Of a stretch of 64,000 nucleotides of DNA, positions 18,135-26,178 are shown piece by piece. A program made the translations under genes and the position numbers. Each line of letters begins with the position of its first letter. Within the stretch, counting starts at the first letter, position 1. The DNA lies in contig CAVWQS010000017.1 of assembly GCA_963757155.1 (NCBI GenBank), positions 1 to 64,000 of the forward strand, written 5' to 3'. A model generated the notes under the pieces. The model ran no database searches. It was given only the letters and a program-made list of their open reading frames with translations, and was not told where the DNA came from. This DNA comes from DASXQK01 sp963757155. GTDB taxonomy: Bacteria; Pseudomonadota; Alphaproteobacteria; Dongiales; Dongiaceae.

Positions 18135-18415
18135 CAGGTTGTTCCTTTAGAGGGCGTGAAAACCCCCTCTGTCTCCTTGGGGGGTCGAGAGGGGCGGGAG
18201 CGAGGAAGGTTCTGGTTTGCTTGTGCCGAATGGAAGAAATTCCGTTCGCCAGCACCCCGCGGAATACACCGAGACGCTAAAGGTTCCACGGCAACACCCG
18301 CACGGAGTATCAAACGTTCGGGTCGCTGCTGCACAAACGGAATGGAACAATATGATCACGACCACCCTTACCTCGGCAGCGACGCCGAAAGTGCCACAGC
18401 CGCCCACTAAACACC
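18135..18415. other. Intergenic region in the prophage
   Basis: No convincing gene. An inverted pair of C/G runs (CCCCCTCTGTCTCCTTGGGG, 18165-18184) could be a weak hairpin. The region must carry the promoter for the leftward 58-residue gene. Confidence 0.3.
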
Positions 18416-18610
18416 ATGACAACAGTGCAGGCGACTATCAGGAAGGTCTTCGGCGGGTATACCGTTACTGCAATGATGCGGCAGAACGGCTCGCTGCGGG
18501 CGTTGACGGAGAAGACCGTCGCCACCTACGCGGAGGCTGAGGTCCTCGTGAGAGGTTTTGCGGCTACGCATGACGTGGCCTGGGAGACGGTCGAAGTGGT
18601 TTCGAGGTAG
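18416..18610 (+). CDS. Hypothetical 64-residue protein
   Basis: MTTVQATIRKVFGGYTVTAM...AEAEVLVRGFAATHDVAW... is a small soluble protein with alternating beta and helix pattern. There is no obvious ribosome-binding site, but codon use looks natural and the opposite strand is unconvincing. No family recognised. Confidence 0.45.
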   Translation: MTTVQATIRKVFGGYTVTAMMRQNGSLRALTEKTVATYAEAEVLVRGFAATHDVAWETVEVVSR

Positions 18611-18708
18611 TTGGCGGTGGCAACGGCAAACCGCACACACAAATGGCCGGGTATTGTCTGCATGACGAACGCAGCTGAGCCGGCCGGCAGTCGGGTTATG
18701 GTGGCGCG

Positions 18709-18897
18709 ATGAATACCGAGAACGAGCGATACGCAAAGCGGGGCGCAGAGCTTGACCGGCGAGGGAGAGCTATGGAGGAGGCGCGGCGGCCCCGCGATGT
18801 CTTCTGGATCAGGGTCGTTACCGTTGCGGTCGGCCTTGTGGCTGCTGCGGCTGCAGTGGTCACCGCGTGGCCCATGGTGCGGGACTGGATCAGCTAG
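18709..18897 (+). CDS. 62-residue single-span membrane protein
   Basis: The N-terminus is charged and helical (MNTENERYAKRGAELDRRGR), followed by one membrane span (VVTVAVGLVAAAAAVVTAW). The topology is that of a small anchored coiled coil. It stands alone on the plus strand within the prophage. Function unknown; spanin- or holin-like roles are possible but unproven. Confidence 0.45.
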   Translation: MNTENERYAKRGAELDRRGRAMEEARRPRDVFWIRVVTVAVGLVAAAAAVVTAWPMVRDWIS

Positions 18898-19177
18898 CCC
18901 TCTGCATCTCTCGCTAGAGGCCATGCCTTCTGGAAGCCGGCAGACCCAAATGAAAGCGAGTCCCCCAGCGGCCCTGATGTGACCCAAGGGAACGCGAGTA
19001 ATCCAGGCGGGTTACTCGCGCACTGGTGAGCCATTCCACCCCCAACTACAGCGCTCACCAGCTCCCGTCCGGGAGGCCCCCACCTTGTCGATCCCCTCGC
19101 CGGGGTGGGGGTACCACCGGGCGGCCTGGGCAAGAGCCCGGGGGTATCCAGCCGCACCCTGCACCGGTGAACATGCC

Positions 19178-19405
19178 ATGCCGAGGCTCACGACGATCTC
19201 GCTCGAACTCCTGGACAACCTGGCCGTGGACGAACACGAGCAGCTGTACCGGAAGGGCCAGAAGATTAGAACATCCTTGCCGAGGACCATCGAGTGGTCG
19301 GCCGTGCTCATTGCCCTGGGAACATGGGCCTTGGCAGGCATAGCGCTGGCTGATTCGCCCGCTTACAGGGCACTCTTCGAGGCGATCCACCACTGGGTCA
19401 CATGA
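19178..19405 (+). CDS. 75-residue membrane protein
   Basis: MPRLTTISLELLDNLAVDEH gives a short acidic helix; a basic turn (GQKIRTSLPRTIEW) leads to one membrane span (SAVLIALGTWALAGIALA) and a short tail. The ATG at 19178 is used; one at 19173 is out of frame. It conflicts with the 3' part of a leftward ORF starting at 19540, and is the more protein-like of the two. Confidence 0.45.
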   Translation: MPRLTTISLELLDNLAVDEHEQLYRKGQKIRTSLPRTIEWSAVLIALGTWALAGIALADSPAYRALFEAIHHWVT

Positions 19406-19540
19406 GGGCCACTCCGCTAAACGAGTGGCTCCTCCCCTTTCATGTGGGCTGCTGCGCCGGCGTAGATAGTGGTCGCGGACCGCTGTCAGGAGGTCGGCGA
19501 CGAGCGCCTCTACCTCTTCCCTGTCGATCACAGTTGCCAT
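19406..19540 (-). CDS. Small leftward ORF, 3' end uncertain
   Basis: An ATG at 19540 overlaps the end of the 33-residue membrane peptide. The first 45 residues (MATVIDREEVEALVADLLTA, VRDHYLRRRSS) look like a real acidic helix, but the frame then runs on to 19055 through sequence opposite a better plus-strand gene. The true stop has probably been lost; I give only the plausible part. Confidence 0.3.
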
Positions 19541-19629
19541 AGCACCACCACACCTATGATCAGGAATACCGCGACGATGATGAGCCACGTCACGGGATGA
19601 TGAACAAGGTCCCTCCAGTAGCCAGGCAT
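19528..19629 (-). CDS. 33-residue single-span membrane peptide, paralogue
   Basis: MPGYWRDLVHHPVTWLIIVA followed by VFLIIGVVVLWQL: the same WRD(L/I)x(x)HPVTW start and single span as the 36-residue peptide at 17763-17873. Its stop overlaps the start of the next leftward ORF. The two paralogues in one element suggest a shared membrane role, which is not known. Confidence 0.55.
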   Translation of the reverse strand: MPGYWRDLVHHPVTWLIIVAVFLIIGVVVLWQL

Positions 19630-19655
19630 GTTTCACCCTCATGTGGACGGCCCGC

Positions 19656-20033
19656 CTAAGCTCTCCGCGACTTCCTCTGATAGGCACCGCGCCGCTTGTC
19701 CTGCCTCGCCCAGATCCGCCTGGCGGCCTGGACGGCGGTCTCTTGGACGCGGCGAGGCTGGACGCTCGCGGCCGCCTCGCGCTGGCTGGGGATGGGCGCT
19801 CCGAATCCCATGACCAGCCACGTCGGCGAGCAATCGAGCGCAAAGGCGATTTCGACGATTTAGCGCGAGCGCCGGCTGGTGCCGGCCTCCAGATAGGCAA
19901 TCGCTGGCCCACGGATGCCGGCACGGTCGGCGAGCTCCGCTTGCGTCATGCCGAGCAGGCGACGCCTCGAGCGAACGCGCTCACCGAGCGTTCCCGGAAT
20001 GCTGGCTGCGCGGACCTTCTTCGGTAGTGTCAT
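19656..20033 (-). pseudogene. XRE-family repressor with an in-frame stop
   Basis: The first 57 residues form a helix-turn-helix domain (LGERVRSRRRLLGMTQAELA, DRAGIRGPAIAYLEAGTS). A TAA at 19862-19860 interrupts it, but the same frame continues for 67 more residues in a form typical of phage XRE repressors (IVEIAFALDCSPTWLVMGFG). A one-base change of AAA to TAA would explain this. The start at 20033 has AGAGG upstream. The family normally represses phage early promoters; a broken repressor would fit a dead prophage. Confidence 0.65.
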
Positions 20034-20043
20034 GGCGGAACCT

Positions 20044-20331
20044 CTAATCTTTCTCGGGAACGTTTGACGTGGTGATGGCCTCAAGCCAGCGCAGCAGCTC
20101 GGTCTCCTTGATGCGCGTCTGGTTCCCGTTCAGCTTGATCGTGCGGAGCTTGCGCCTTGCGATATGCCGGTAGAGGGTCCGCCGCGACATGGAGGATTTC
20201 TCGGCCGCCTGCTTCATGGTCAATAAGACCGGCAGTTGATGGCCGTTAACGCGGCGCTTGGCTGTTGCTGATTTTGCGGGCAAAGTTTTCTTGTTCACCG
20301 CCGAGGGGCGGCGCGGGGCCTTCCTGATCAT
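20044..20331 (-). CDS. Excisionase-like helix-turn-helix protein
   Basis: A 95-residue protein with a basic N-terminus (KTLPAKSATAKRRVNGHQ) and a MerR/excisionase-type DNA-binding region: LLTMKQAAEKSSMSRRTLYR, HIARRKLRTIKLNGNQTRIK, ETELLRWLEA. Such proteins steer excision or repress early genes. It lies just upstream of the XRE gene. Confidence 0.7.
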   Translation of the reverse strand: MIRKAPRRPSAVNKKTLPAKSATAKRRVNGHQLPVLLTMKQAAEKSSMSRRTLYRHIARRKLRTIKLNGNQTRIKETELLRWLEAITTSNVPEKD

Positions 20332-20710
20332 GGCTATTCCTTGGTTGCCTATGTTCTAGGGGCGCGCCCGACCTTGTACGTGCCGTTGCGTGACACGCCG
20401 TGCCCCTGCGGGATACATCGTATGAGGGCAGGGAACTGTCCGCAAGGACTTGATAAGGCGGCGCATTAACCACTCGTGTCACCTGACGCAACGCAGCATT
20501 CAGCATTCGAGAGGCGTAAAAACACAACCGAAGGTCCGGTAAAATTCTGGGGCGCTCTCCCTGGATGCAGCGCGGAAGCGAAAACGGTATTGGCAATCCT
20601 CGGTTGCGTCGGGCCGTCAACGCAATTGTTAACGCCGCCATCAATCCCACGAATTTTTATGAGCCCCCTGTAATCTCCGGGCCACATTTTCCTGACCGCT
20701 CGGTCAGGAT
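20332..20710. other. Prophage intergenic region
   Basis: About 380 bp with no credible gene. It lies between two leftward genes and must contain the promoter for the excisionase-like gene. A perfect 8-bp hairpin closes it at 20691-20708. Confidence 0.4.
20691..20708. terminator. Hairpin after a leftward gene
   Basis: CCTGACCG-CT-CGGTCAGG is a perfect 8-bp stem with a 2-nt loop, directly after the stop of the gene at 20711. There is no downstream T run on the minus strand, so it could be a terminator or a protein-binding palindrome. Confidence 0.4.
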
Positions 20711-20956
20711 TTAAAAAGCGATAATAAGATCGGCGAACTTCTGGCCCCGGGCCTTGGCCTCGGCGGCGTTCATGCCGTTCACGATCCAGCGATGTTGCAT
20801 GGCAGCGCGGGCGTCGGCGATCACAAGAGCGGCCTCGGCTGCCGAGACCGGCGGCACGCTGAGCGCGTCGGCGAGCTGCTTGGCCGCGGCCGCCAGCCCG
20901 GCGTCGTCAAGCGGCGCGCCCAGCTGGCGGATCATGGCGTAGGCGAGCGGGCTCAT
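20711..20956 (-). CDS. Hypothetical 81-residue phage protein
   Basis: A small helical protein (MSPLAYAMIRQLGAPLDDAG, LAAAAKQLADALSVPPVSAA...MQHRWIVNGMNAAEAKAR). The start at 20956 overlaps the upstream stop as ATGA. No family recognised. Confidence 0.5.
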   Translation of the reverse strand: MSPLAYAMIRQLGAPLDDAGLAAAAKQLADALSVPPVSAAEAALVIADARAAMQHRWIVNGMNAAEAKARGQKFADLIIAF

Positions 20957-21144
20957 GTGGGCGCCCCTATCCGCGCGAGTTGCTTGCGACACAGCCTGAT
21001 CTCTTTGTGCAACTCTCGCGCCAATCCCTCATAGCCCCAGAGTTGAGATCGCAGGTGGCTCACCTCGCGCTCGATCTGCGCGATTTCAGTCTCGGCCTGG
21101 CGGATCTTCTCGCGCAGGAATTCTGGCGAGATGGTCTCTGCCAT
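20953..21144 (-). CDS. Small coiled-coil phage protein
   Basis: A 63-residue protein that is almost entirely one coiled coil (FLREKIRQAETEIAQIEREV, SHLRSQLWGYEGLARELHKE). It is preceded closely by the AlpA-like gene and overlaps the next gene by ATGA. It may be a regulator partner; not recognised. Confidence 0.55.
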   Translation of the reverse strand: MAETISPEFLREKIRQAETEIAQIEREVSHLRSQLWGYEGLARELHKEIRLCRKQLARIGAPT

Positions 21145-21149
21145 CGGGC

Positions 21150-21389
21150 TCACTCGGCCGGTCCCGTGGCCTCGCTCTCCAGATAGGCGAGCAGCGACGG
21201 GATATAAAACAGTCGGCGTTTGCCGACCTTCGTGGCCTTGATCTTCTGCGCCCTGACCAGATCGTAAATCTTGTTGTGCCCGAGGCGGCTCACCTGCTGG
21301 GCGTCGTGCAAGTCGCCCCACAAAAGCTTGGCTGCTTCCGTGGCGCTGTTACGTTTGATGGTCGGCGGGCGGCGGACTTTGTGGAGCAT
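21150..21389 (-). CDS. AlpA/excisionase-like DNA-binding protein
   Basis: A 79-residue protein with a helix-turn-helix of the excisionase type (AKLLWGDLHDAQQVSRLGHN, KIYDLVRAQKIKATKVGKRR, LFYIPSLLAYLESE). The start at 21389 (MLHKVRRPPTIK) has GAGGA upstream. It lies 55 bp from the integrase stop, the usual place for an excision factor. Confidence 0.65.
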   Translation of the reverse strand: MLHKVRRPPTIKRNSATEAAKLLWGDLHDAQQVSRLGHNKIYDLVRAQKIKATKVGKRRLFYIPSLLAYLESEATGPAE

Positions 21390-21443
21390 GGCGGTCTTCC
21401 TCAATGAATGAGGATACAAGGCAACCGCAAGCGGATGATCGCG

Positions 21444-22886
21444 TCAATGTGACGCTACGTGCCACGACGTGACATGCACAGAAAAAAGGGCCGCGCCGGG
21501 GGATTCCAGAGCGCGGACGCAGGGATCAGCCCCGCTTGAACTGCACGAGTTCTTGGGCGACGCTGGGCCGGTGCAATGGCGGCTCCAGAGATCCATTAGC
21601 CGAGCGCGCTTCGCCAGTACGTCGCTGCGCCAGTACGCTTTCTCGGCGTCGTCGGCGACTGTGTGGGCGAGACTCATTTCAAGCAGCCACCGGGGGAACT
21701 CGGCCTCCGGCAGATCGGCGCCCCAGTCTCGGAAGCTGGAGCGGAATCCATGGGCGGTCACCTTCCCCTTTAGGCCGTCGCGGTAGAGCCGGGCCAGGAA
21801 GACGTTGGCCGACAGCGGCTGGCCGTGGCGGTCGCCGGGGAAGATGTAGTCCCCGACGCGCGGCCGGGCTCTCAGCTTTTCGATGATCGCGCGCGCCGGC
21901 GGCGACAGCGGCACGCGATGCGCCTTGCGCTTGCTCTTGGGACCCTTGCCGCGAATCTTGGCGATCTCCCAATAGCCTTCGTCGTCGGCAATCTCGGTCC
22001 ACCGGGCAAAGCGGACCTCCTTGGTACGCGCCACGGTCAGGATCAGGAATTGCAGCGCGAGGGCGCCGATCTCGTCCTCGTGCCCGGACAGCTCGGCCAT
22101 GAACGCCGGGACATCGCCATGGCCCATTGCCGGGCGGTGCTCGACTGCCTTGATATTGCCGGGCGCGCCCAGCAGCCGGCTCATGTCGCGCGCAGGGTTC
22201 GCGCCGTGGTAGAACTCCAAGTCAATGGCGGCGTCAAAGACGATGGCGAGATGGCGCGCCAGCTTGTCGCCGGTTGGCGGCTGGCTGGCCCAGACCGGCT
22301 CGACCAGCGGCTTGATGTGGGCGCCCTTCTTGATCTCGATCAACGGCAGATCGCCCAGGGCCTTGTAGGCGAGCGTCATGCTCCGCTCCCAGGCGCCCCG
22401 CGTGTTGACTTCCCAATCCTTGCGCCCTGCGATGTAGCTTTCGGCGAACTCGCGGAAGCTACCGGGAATTGCCGGCGGCAGCGTCGGCCGCGGTTGTGCC
22501 CGGCTGCGTTTCTCTTCCGGCAGCTTGGCCCGGCTCGCCCGCTCGATGGCGCGATGATGGCGACGGGCAGCTTCCAGAGCTTTGGCCGCCTCGCGTGCTT
22601 GGCGGCGTTCGTCGTGGGGATCGCGTTGCTGGCGCCGGCTGACGTTCCACTCCTCGGCCTGCTCGCGGGCTTGCTTGAGACTGATGTCGGCGAGCTCGCC
22701 GATGCCGATCGTCTTCACCGTTCCGTGCCACGAATAACGATACTGCCAGGACAAAGACCCGCCCTCATTCTTGCGCAGGTAAAGCCCGCCGCCGTCGGCA
22801 AAGAGCCGCCCGCGCGGGTACTCGTCATCGTCGGTGGCAAGGCTGGCGATCTTGGCCGGCAGGCGGTGGCGTCCTTCGCGTGCCAT
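21444..22886 (-). CDS. P4-type tyrosine integrase
   Basis: A 480-residue integrase with the N-terminal arm-binding DUF4102 region (LATDDDEYPRGRLFADGGGL, YLRKNEGGSLSWQYRYSWHG), a SAM-like core-binding domain and a C-terminal catalytic domain. Visible catalytic residues: Arg in LTVARTKEVRFARW, Lys in the KAHRVPLSPPARAII region, HGFRSSFRDWG, His in MSLAHTV and the Tyr of EKAYWRSD. It appears intact. The GGAGGA before the ATG decides the start. It lies near the tRNA-Asn 3' end that is its presumed target. Confidence 0.9.
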   Translation of the reverse strand: MAREGRHRLPAKIASLATDDDEYPRGRLFADGGGLYLRKNEGGSLSWQYRYSWHGTVKTIGIGELADISLKQAREQAEEWNVSRRQQRDPHDERRQAREAAKALEAARRHHRAIERASRAKLPEEKRSRAQPRPTLPPAIPGSFREFAESYIAGRKDWEVNTRGAWERSMTLAYKALGDLPLIEIKKGAHIKPLVEPVWASQPPTGDKLARHLAIVFDAAIDLEFYHGANPARDMSRLLGAPGNIKAVEHRPAMGHGDVPAFMAELSGHEDEIGALALQFLILTVARTKEVRFARWTEIADDEGYWEIAKIRGKGPKSKRKAHRVPLSPPARAIIEKLRARPRVGDYIFPGDRHGQPLSANVFLARLYRDGLKGKVTAHGFRSSFRDWGADLPEAEFPRWLLEMSLAHTVADDAEKAYWRSDVLAKRARLMDLWSRHCTGPASPKNSCSSSGADPCVRALESPGAALFSVHVTSWHVASH

Positions 22887-22888
22887 GG

Positions 22889-23350
22889 CTATTCCTCCCC
22901 ACCCCAGACTGGCGGTGTCAGCAAATCCCAGTCGGCGACGATGCGCTCGCCAAAGCCGCCGGGCATCTCGAAGCAAAGGCCGCAATCCTCTGACAAGCGC
23001 AGGACCGCGTAGACGCTGGCCCAGCGCGTCAGCTGCAGGTAAAGCGGGACACGGCCGCCGAGTTCGGCCGGGCCTGGCACTCTGAGCCAATCCGCCCAGG
23101 TGGCGAGTTCGGCATGGGTTGACTGCTTTGCACGGCGACGCTGCTCGAGCGTGAGAACGCTCTCGGCGGTGAAAGGCGCCTCCAGGCGATGGACGGTTTC
23201 CACGAGCTGGGCCCAGCCCATGACGAACAGGCTTTCGACGTAACACTGTTCGGGCGCTCTGTTGTGGCGCTCCTGATTGCGCCAGAGAATGCAGTAATAG
23301 GCGCCGCGCATGGCGGCGGGGACGTGAAAGTCGGATTCGAACTGGCTCAA
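22889..23350 (-). CDS. Hypothetical protein next to the integrase
   Basis: A 153-residue soluble protein (MSQFESDFHVPAAMRGAYYC, LEAPFTAESVLTLEQRRRAK) with four or five Cys residues but no clear metal pattern. Its stop is immediately before the integrase start, so the two are co-transcribed. No family recognised. Confidence 0.55.
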   Translation of the reverse strand: MSQFESDFHVPAAMRGAYYCILWRNQERHNRAPEQCYVESLFVMGWAQLVETVHRLEAPFTAESVLTLEQRRRAKQSTHAELATWADWLRVPGPAELGGRVPLYLQLTRWASVYAVLRLSEDCGLCFEMPGGFGERIVADWDLLTPPVWGGEE

Positions 23351-23466
23351 CGGTTTACTTCCCTCAAAGTAGGATTCACTGACGTCGCAGATGTTTACAG
23401 ATTTGTTAGGTCAGTGACGGCATGATGGGGGATAATGGCGGCGGAAGGCAAGAGGGAATAAATGCA

Positions 23467-23493
23467 GGAAACCCGCGTTAATTGCGGGTTTCC
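23467..23493 (-). terminator. Intrinsic terminator after tRNA-Asn
   Basis: A perfect 10-bp stem (GGAAACCCGC / GCGGGTTTCC) with a 7-nt loop lies 44 nt downstream of the tRNA 3' end on the minus strand. The following minus-strand sequence is only moderately T-rich (TGCATTTATT). Confidence 0.6.
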
Positions 23494-23536
23494 GGTGGGT
23501 TGGGGAGGATGGGGGATAAACCGGGAAAGAGGGCCT

Positions 23537-23611
23537 TGGCTCCGGGGCTCGGATTCGAACCGAGGACCGATCGGTTAACAGCCGATTGCTCTACCGCTGA
23601 GCTACCCCGGA
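23537..23611 (-). tRNA. tRNA-Asn (GTT)
   Basis: On the minus strand a full cloverleaf is visible: acceptor TCCGGGG pairing with CCCCGGA, the D-arm AGCTCAGCGGTAGAGC, an anticodon loop CTGTTAACC with anticodon GTT, and the T-arm GGTTCGAATCC. The discriminator G and the 3' CCA are encoded. The 3' end faces the prophage, fitting integration into a tRNA gene. Confidence 0.95.
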
Positions 23612-23690
23612 CCAGGGCCGGCCGGCTTATAGCAGACCGGCTTTGGGCCTGCAAAGCGTCTTTGACCCTCCTTGGCCGCCTCGGCCGACC

Positions 23691-24473
23691 TCAATAGCGC
23701 CACCACAGCAGATAGCGCCAGAGCGGCGGCCGCTCGCCCCATTCGCGCTTCAGCCGCATCAGGCATTCCATATGGTCGCGATAGGGGGAATTGGCATAGG
23801 CCCGTGGCCGGCGGCGGGACCGGGGCCTGTGATGCCAATAGGCCAGGACGTCCGGGATCTGGCCGATCTTGAAGCGGCTGGAGAAGCGGACGTTGAAATC
23901 CCAGTCGCCCAGGGCCTTGAGGTGTTCGCGATAGCCACCGGCGGCGAGCCAGGCCTCGCGGTCATAGACGAAGGCGATGGGGGGAAAGCGGTTGCGCCGG
24001 CGCAGGGTGGGGGCGGTCAGCGCCTGGGGCGGCCGGCGCATGAACATGCGCCGCAACTCCTCGATCGAATCCGGGTGGATGCGCTCGAAGACAAGTTCGG
24101 TGCCCGAGATCACGCCGTGGAAGCGGGAGCCGGAGGCCTTCAGAAACCCCACCGTGGCCCAGAGGAAATCGGGATGCCAGCTGTCGTCGTCGTCATGCAG
24201 GACGACGTAATGGGCGCGGCTGTGGCTGATCCCGAAATTGCTCGCCGCCTCCATCCCGGAGCTGACCTCCCGGTGGAGCAGGCGGCAGCGTCCGTTCAGC
24301 GCCTCGGCATAGCGGGCGAGAACCCGGTTGATCACCGCCAGATTGCCGGCGTCGCTGACGATGATGAGCTCCCAGTCCTGGAACCGCTGGCCGAGGATGC
24401 TGCGCAGGGCCCGATCCAGGGTCAAAGGCCTGTCCTGGGTACGCATGATGATGGCAACGGTCGGATAGGCCAT
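23691..24473 (-). CDS. Family 2 glycosyltransferase
   Basis: A 260-residue GT2 enzyme with a GT-A fold. Seen: the N-terminal PTVAIIMRTQDRPLTLDRAL, WELIIVSDAG, and the metal-binding acidic motif VVLHDDDDSWHPDFLW. The last third carries a typical acceptor region. No membrane segment is present. It belongs to a surface polysaccharide group with the next GT2, a sulfotransferase and an SGNH protein, so it probably adds a sugar to an exported or lipid-linked glycan. Confidence 0.85.
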   Translation of the reverse strand: MAYPTVAIIMRTQDRPLTLDRALRSILGQRFQDWELIIVSDAGNLAVINRVLARYAEALNGRCRLLHREVSSGMEAASNFGISHSRAHYVVLHDDDDSWHPDFLWATVGFLKASGSRFHGVISGTELVFERIHPDSIEELRRMFMRRPPQALTAPTLRRRNRFPPIAFVYDREAWLAAGGYREHLKALGDWDFNVRFSSRFKIGQIPDVLAYWHHRPRSRRRPRAYANSPYRDHMECLMRLKREWGERPPLWRYLLWWRY

Positions 24474-24507
24474 GGGCTGCGGTGTGATTCGATTATTTAA
24501 CGAAGCA

Positions 24508-25338
24508 TTAATAGCGCAAAGGCGCCTGTCCGCGCACTAGGCGGCGATAGAGATTGGTGATCGGCAGCGCCAGCCGATCCCCTCCAATTCGGTGGAGCCC
24601 CGCCTTGCCCCAGGCCTTGACCAGCCACCATAGCAGCGTCCACGGCACCCCGCCCACATGCCGGCGGAACAGGCGGATCTCCTCGACGACCACCGCCGGC
24701 GCATTGCGTCGGCTGCTCGACAGGCCACCGACCTGCATGCAGGTCACGGTCAGGCCGGGGAGGTAGCAGGGTTCGTCATGGGCCAGGGCCCGAAGCAGAA
24801 AGTCGAAATCTGCCGAAATGGCAAAGCTGGTATCGAAGGGACCGAGCTCGGCGAAGAGGGAGCGGTGATGGAAGACGGCCTGATGGGGCAGGTTGTAGCG
24901 GCAGCCGCGGAACTCCCCCGGCGACCAGGGCCGCTCCAGCAGATCCACCTGCCGCCCCTGGCCATCGACCAGGGCGACCTGGCCATAGGCCACGCGGGCC
25001 CCGGGCGTCAGCTCGGCCAGACGCGCGGCGGCCCGGCTCAAGGTATCGGTGGCTGCCAGCACGTCATCGGCGCCGAGGAACAGCACCCATTCGCCGCTGA
25101 GACGGGCGATGGCCTTGTTCCAGGCATCGGCGATGCCGGCATCGGGCCCACTGAACCAGTGGAAGGAGCTGACGGAGGGAGCCTGCCAGCCACGAAGCCT
25201 CTCCGCCGTTCCGTCGCTCGAGCCGCCATCGGCCACGATCACCTCGATGTCGCAATAGTCCTGCCGGGCGATGCTGTCGAGGCAGCGCAAGAGCAGGGGC
25301 CGGGCGTTGAGGCAAGCCACGATGATGGAGATGCGCAT
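24508..25338 (-). CDS. Family 2 glycosyltransferase
   Basis: A 276-residue GT2 enzyme (MRISIIVACLNARPLLLRCL, DIEVIVADGGSSDGTAERLR, WVLFLGADDVLAA). The DGGSSDGT loop binds the nucleotide sugar and GADD takes the DXD position. It is transcribed leftward with the previous GT2 and divergently from the sulfotransferase, 42 bp apart. Confidence 0.85.
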   Translation of the reverse strand: MRISIIVACLNARPLLLRCLDSIARQDYCDIEVIVADGGSSDGTAERLRGWQAPSVSSFHWFSGPDAGIADAWNKAIARLSGEWVLFLGADDVLAATDTLSRAAARLAELTPGARVAYGQVALVDGQGRQVDLLERPWSPGEFRGCRYNLPHQAVFHHRSLFAELGPFDTSFAISADFDFLLRALAHDEPCYLPGLTVTCMQVGGLSSSRRNAPAVVVEEIRLFRRHVGGVPWTLLWWLVKAWGKAGLHRIGGDRLALPITNLYRRLVRGQAPLRY

Positions 25339-25380
25339 GGTGGCTATATATACATGTTCGCGAATCAGGAGCGGTAAAGG

Positions 25381-26097
25381 ATGGCGCCGATGACGCGGTG
25401 GGACGACCGCCGGGCCTATCTCCGGAGGCGGGCGATCTCGGCCCTCTACCCGCTGTCGCGGCTATGGCCCGGCAGCTATGAGCAGCCCGAACTCTGGGTC
25501 TCGGACGCGCTGCGGACCTGCTATGTCGTCAATCCCAAGGTGGCCTGCTCCTCCATCCAGGTCGCCTTGACGGAGGTCGCGACCGGCCAGGCGGTCCAGG
25601 GCTTTCGGCATAATCATCCCGCGGTTCTCGCCTTCCGGCGGACCAGCTTTCGGACCGTGCCGGCGGGATACTTCTCCTTCACCTTCGTGCGCCACCCGGC
25701 TGGCCGGGTGATCTCCTTCTACAAGGACAAGTTCCTGCGCCCGAAGCTGGAGGGCAGGGCTTTCGAATATGGCGGCTATCTCGGCGGGATCTTCAAGGAG
25801 GCCGACAGCTTCGAGGATGTCTGCGCGGCGATCGCCGGCATCCCCGACCGCTTGGCGGACCGGCATTTCGTATCCCAGAGCTTCTGGCTCGACAGCATCT
25901 GCCGGGCCCGGCTGGACTATGTCGGGCATCTCGAAAGCTTGGCCGTGGATTGGCCGGCGGTCGGCCGGCGGATCGGGCGGGAGGTGGCCCTCCCGCAGTT
26001 GAACTCGAGCGCCGCCATTGCCTTCTCGCCGCCGATTCCTGATGTTATTAAAGAGCGCTATGCCGCGGATTTCGAACGATTCTCCTATTCCCGCTGA
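25381..26097 (+). CDS. Sulfotransferase family 2-like protein
   Basis: A 238-residue protein resembling carbohydrate sulfotransferases (PF03567 type), which use PAPS. The 5'-phosphosulfate loop is visible as VVNPKVACSSIQ and the 3'-phosphate site as FTFVRHPAGRVISFYKDKF. The ribosome-binding site AGGAG lies upstream of the ATG. With two GT2 genes next door it is likely to sulfate a cell-surface polysaccharide or a lipid-linked sugar. Confidence 0.8.
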   Translation: MAPMTRWDDRRAYLRRRAISALYPLSRLWPGSYEQPELWVSDALRTCYVVNPKVACSSIQVALTEVATGQAVQGFRHNHPAVLAFRRTSFRTVPAGYFSFTFVRHPAGRVISFYKDKFLRPKLEGRAFEYGGYLGGIFKEADSFEDVCAAIAGIPDRLADRHFVSQSFWLDSICRARLDYVGHLESLAVDWPAVGRRIGREVALPQLNSSAAIAFSPPIPDVIKERYAADFERFSYSR

Positions 26098-26178
26098 CGG
26101 CCGGCCCGGGGACCGGCCTGCAGCCAGGATCGGCCATCGGCCGATCCGCCAAGGATCCCCGCCTGCCTCTCCGCTCTG

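Larger units (their letters stand above)
9173..23536. mobile_element. Defective prophage integrated at tRNA-Asn
   Basis: About 14.4 kb of phage-type genes lie against the 3' end of tRNA-Asn(GTT). Present: P4-type integrase, AlpA-like and XRE-like regulators, Sak4-like ATPase, DUF4326 protein, PD-(D/E)XK nuclease, RuvC-like resolvase, replisome-organiser-like protein and many ORFs under 80 residues in tight ATGA overlaps. Absent: terminase, portal, capsid, tail and clear lysis genes. I could not find a second copy of the tRNA 3' end at the left side, so the left boundary (between the sensor kinase at 9038 and 9173) is approximate. Many genes are frameshifted, consistent with decay. Confidence 0.75.

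Noticed and set aside
18407..18736. Leftward 109-residue frame opposite the 64-residue protein
   Set aside because: Cys/His/Arg-rich shadow without a plausible fold; the plus-strand frames look more natural.
20476..20673. Rightward 65-residue frame in the prophage intergenic region
   Set aside because: No ribosome-binding site, no family resemblance, and it lies against the direction of both neighbours.
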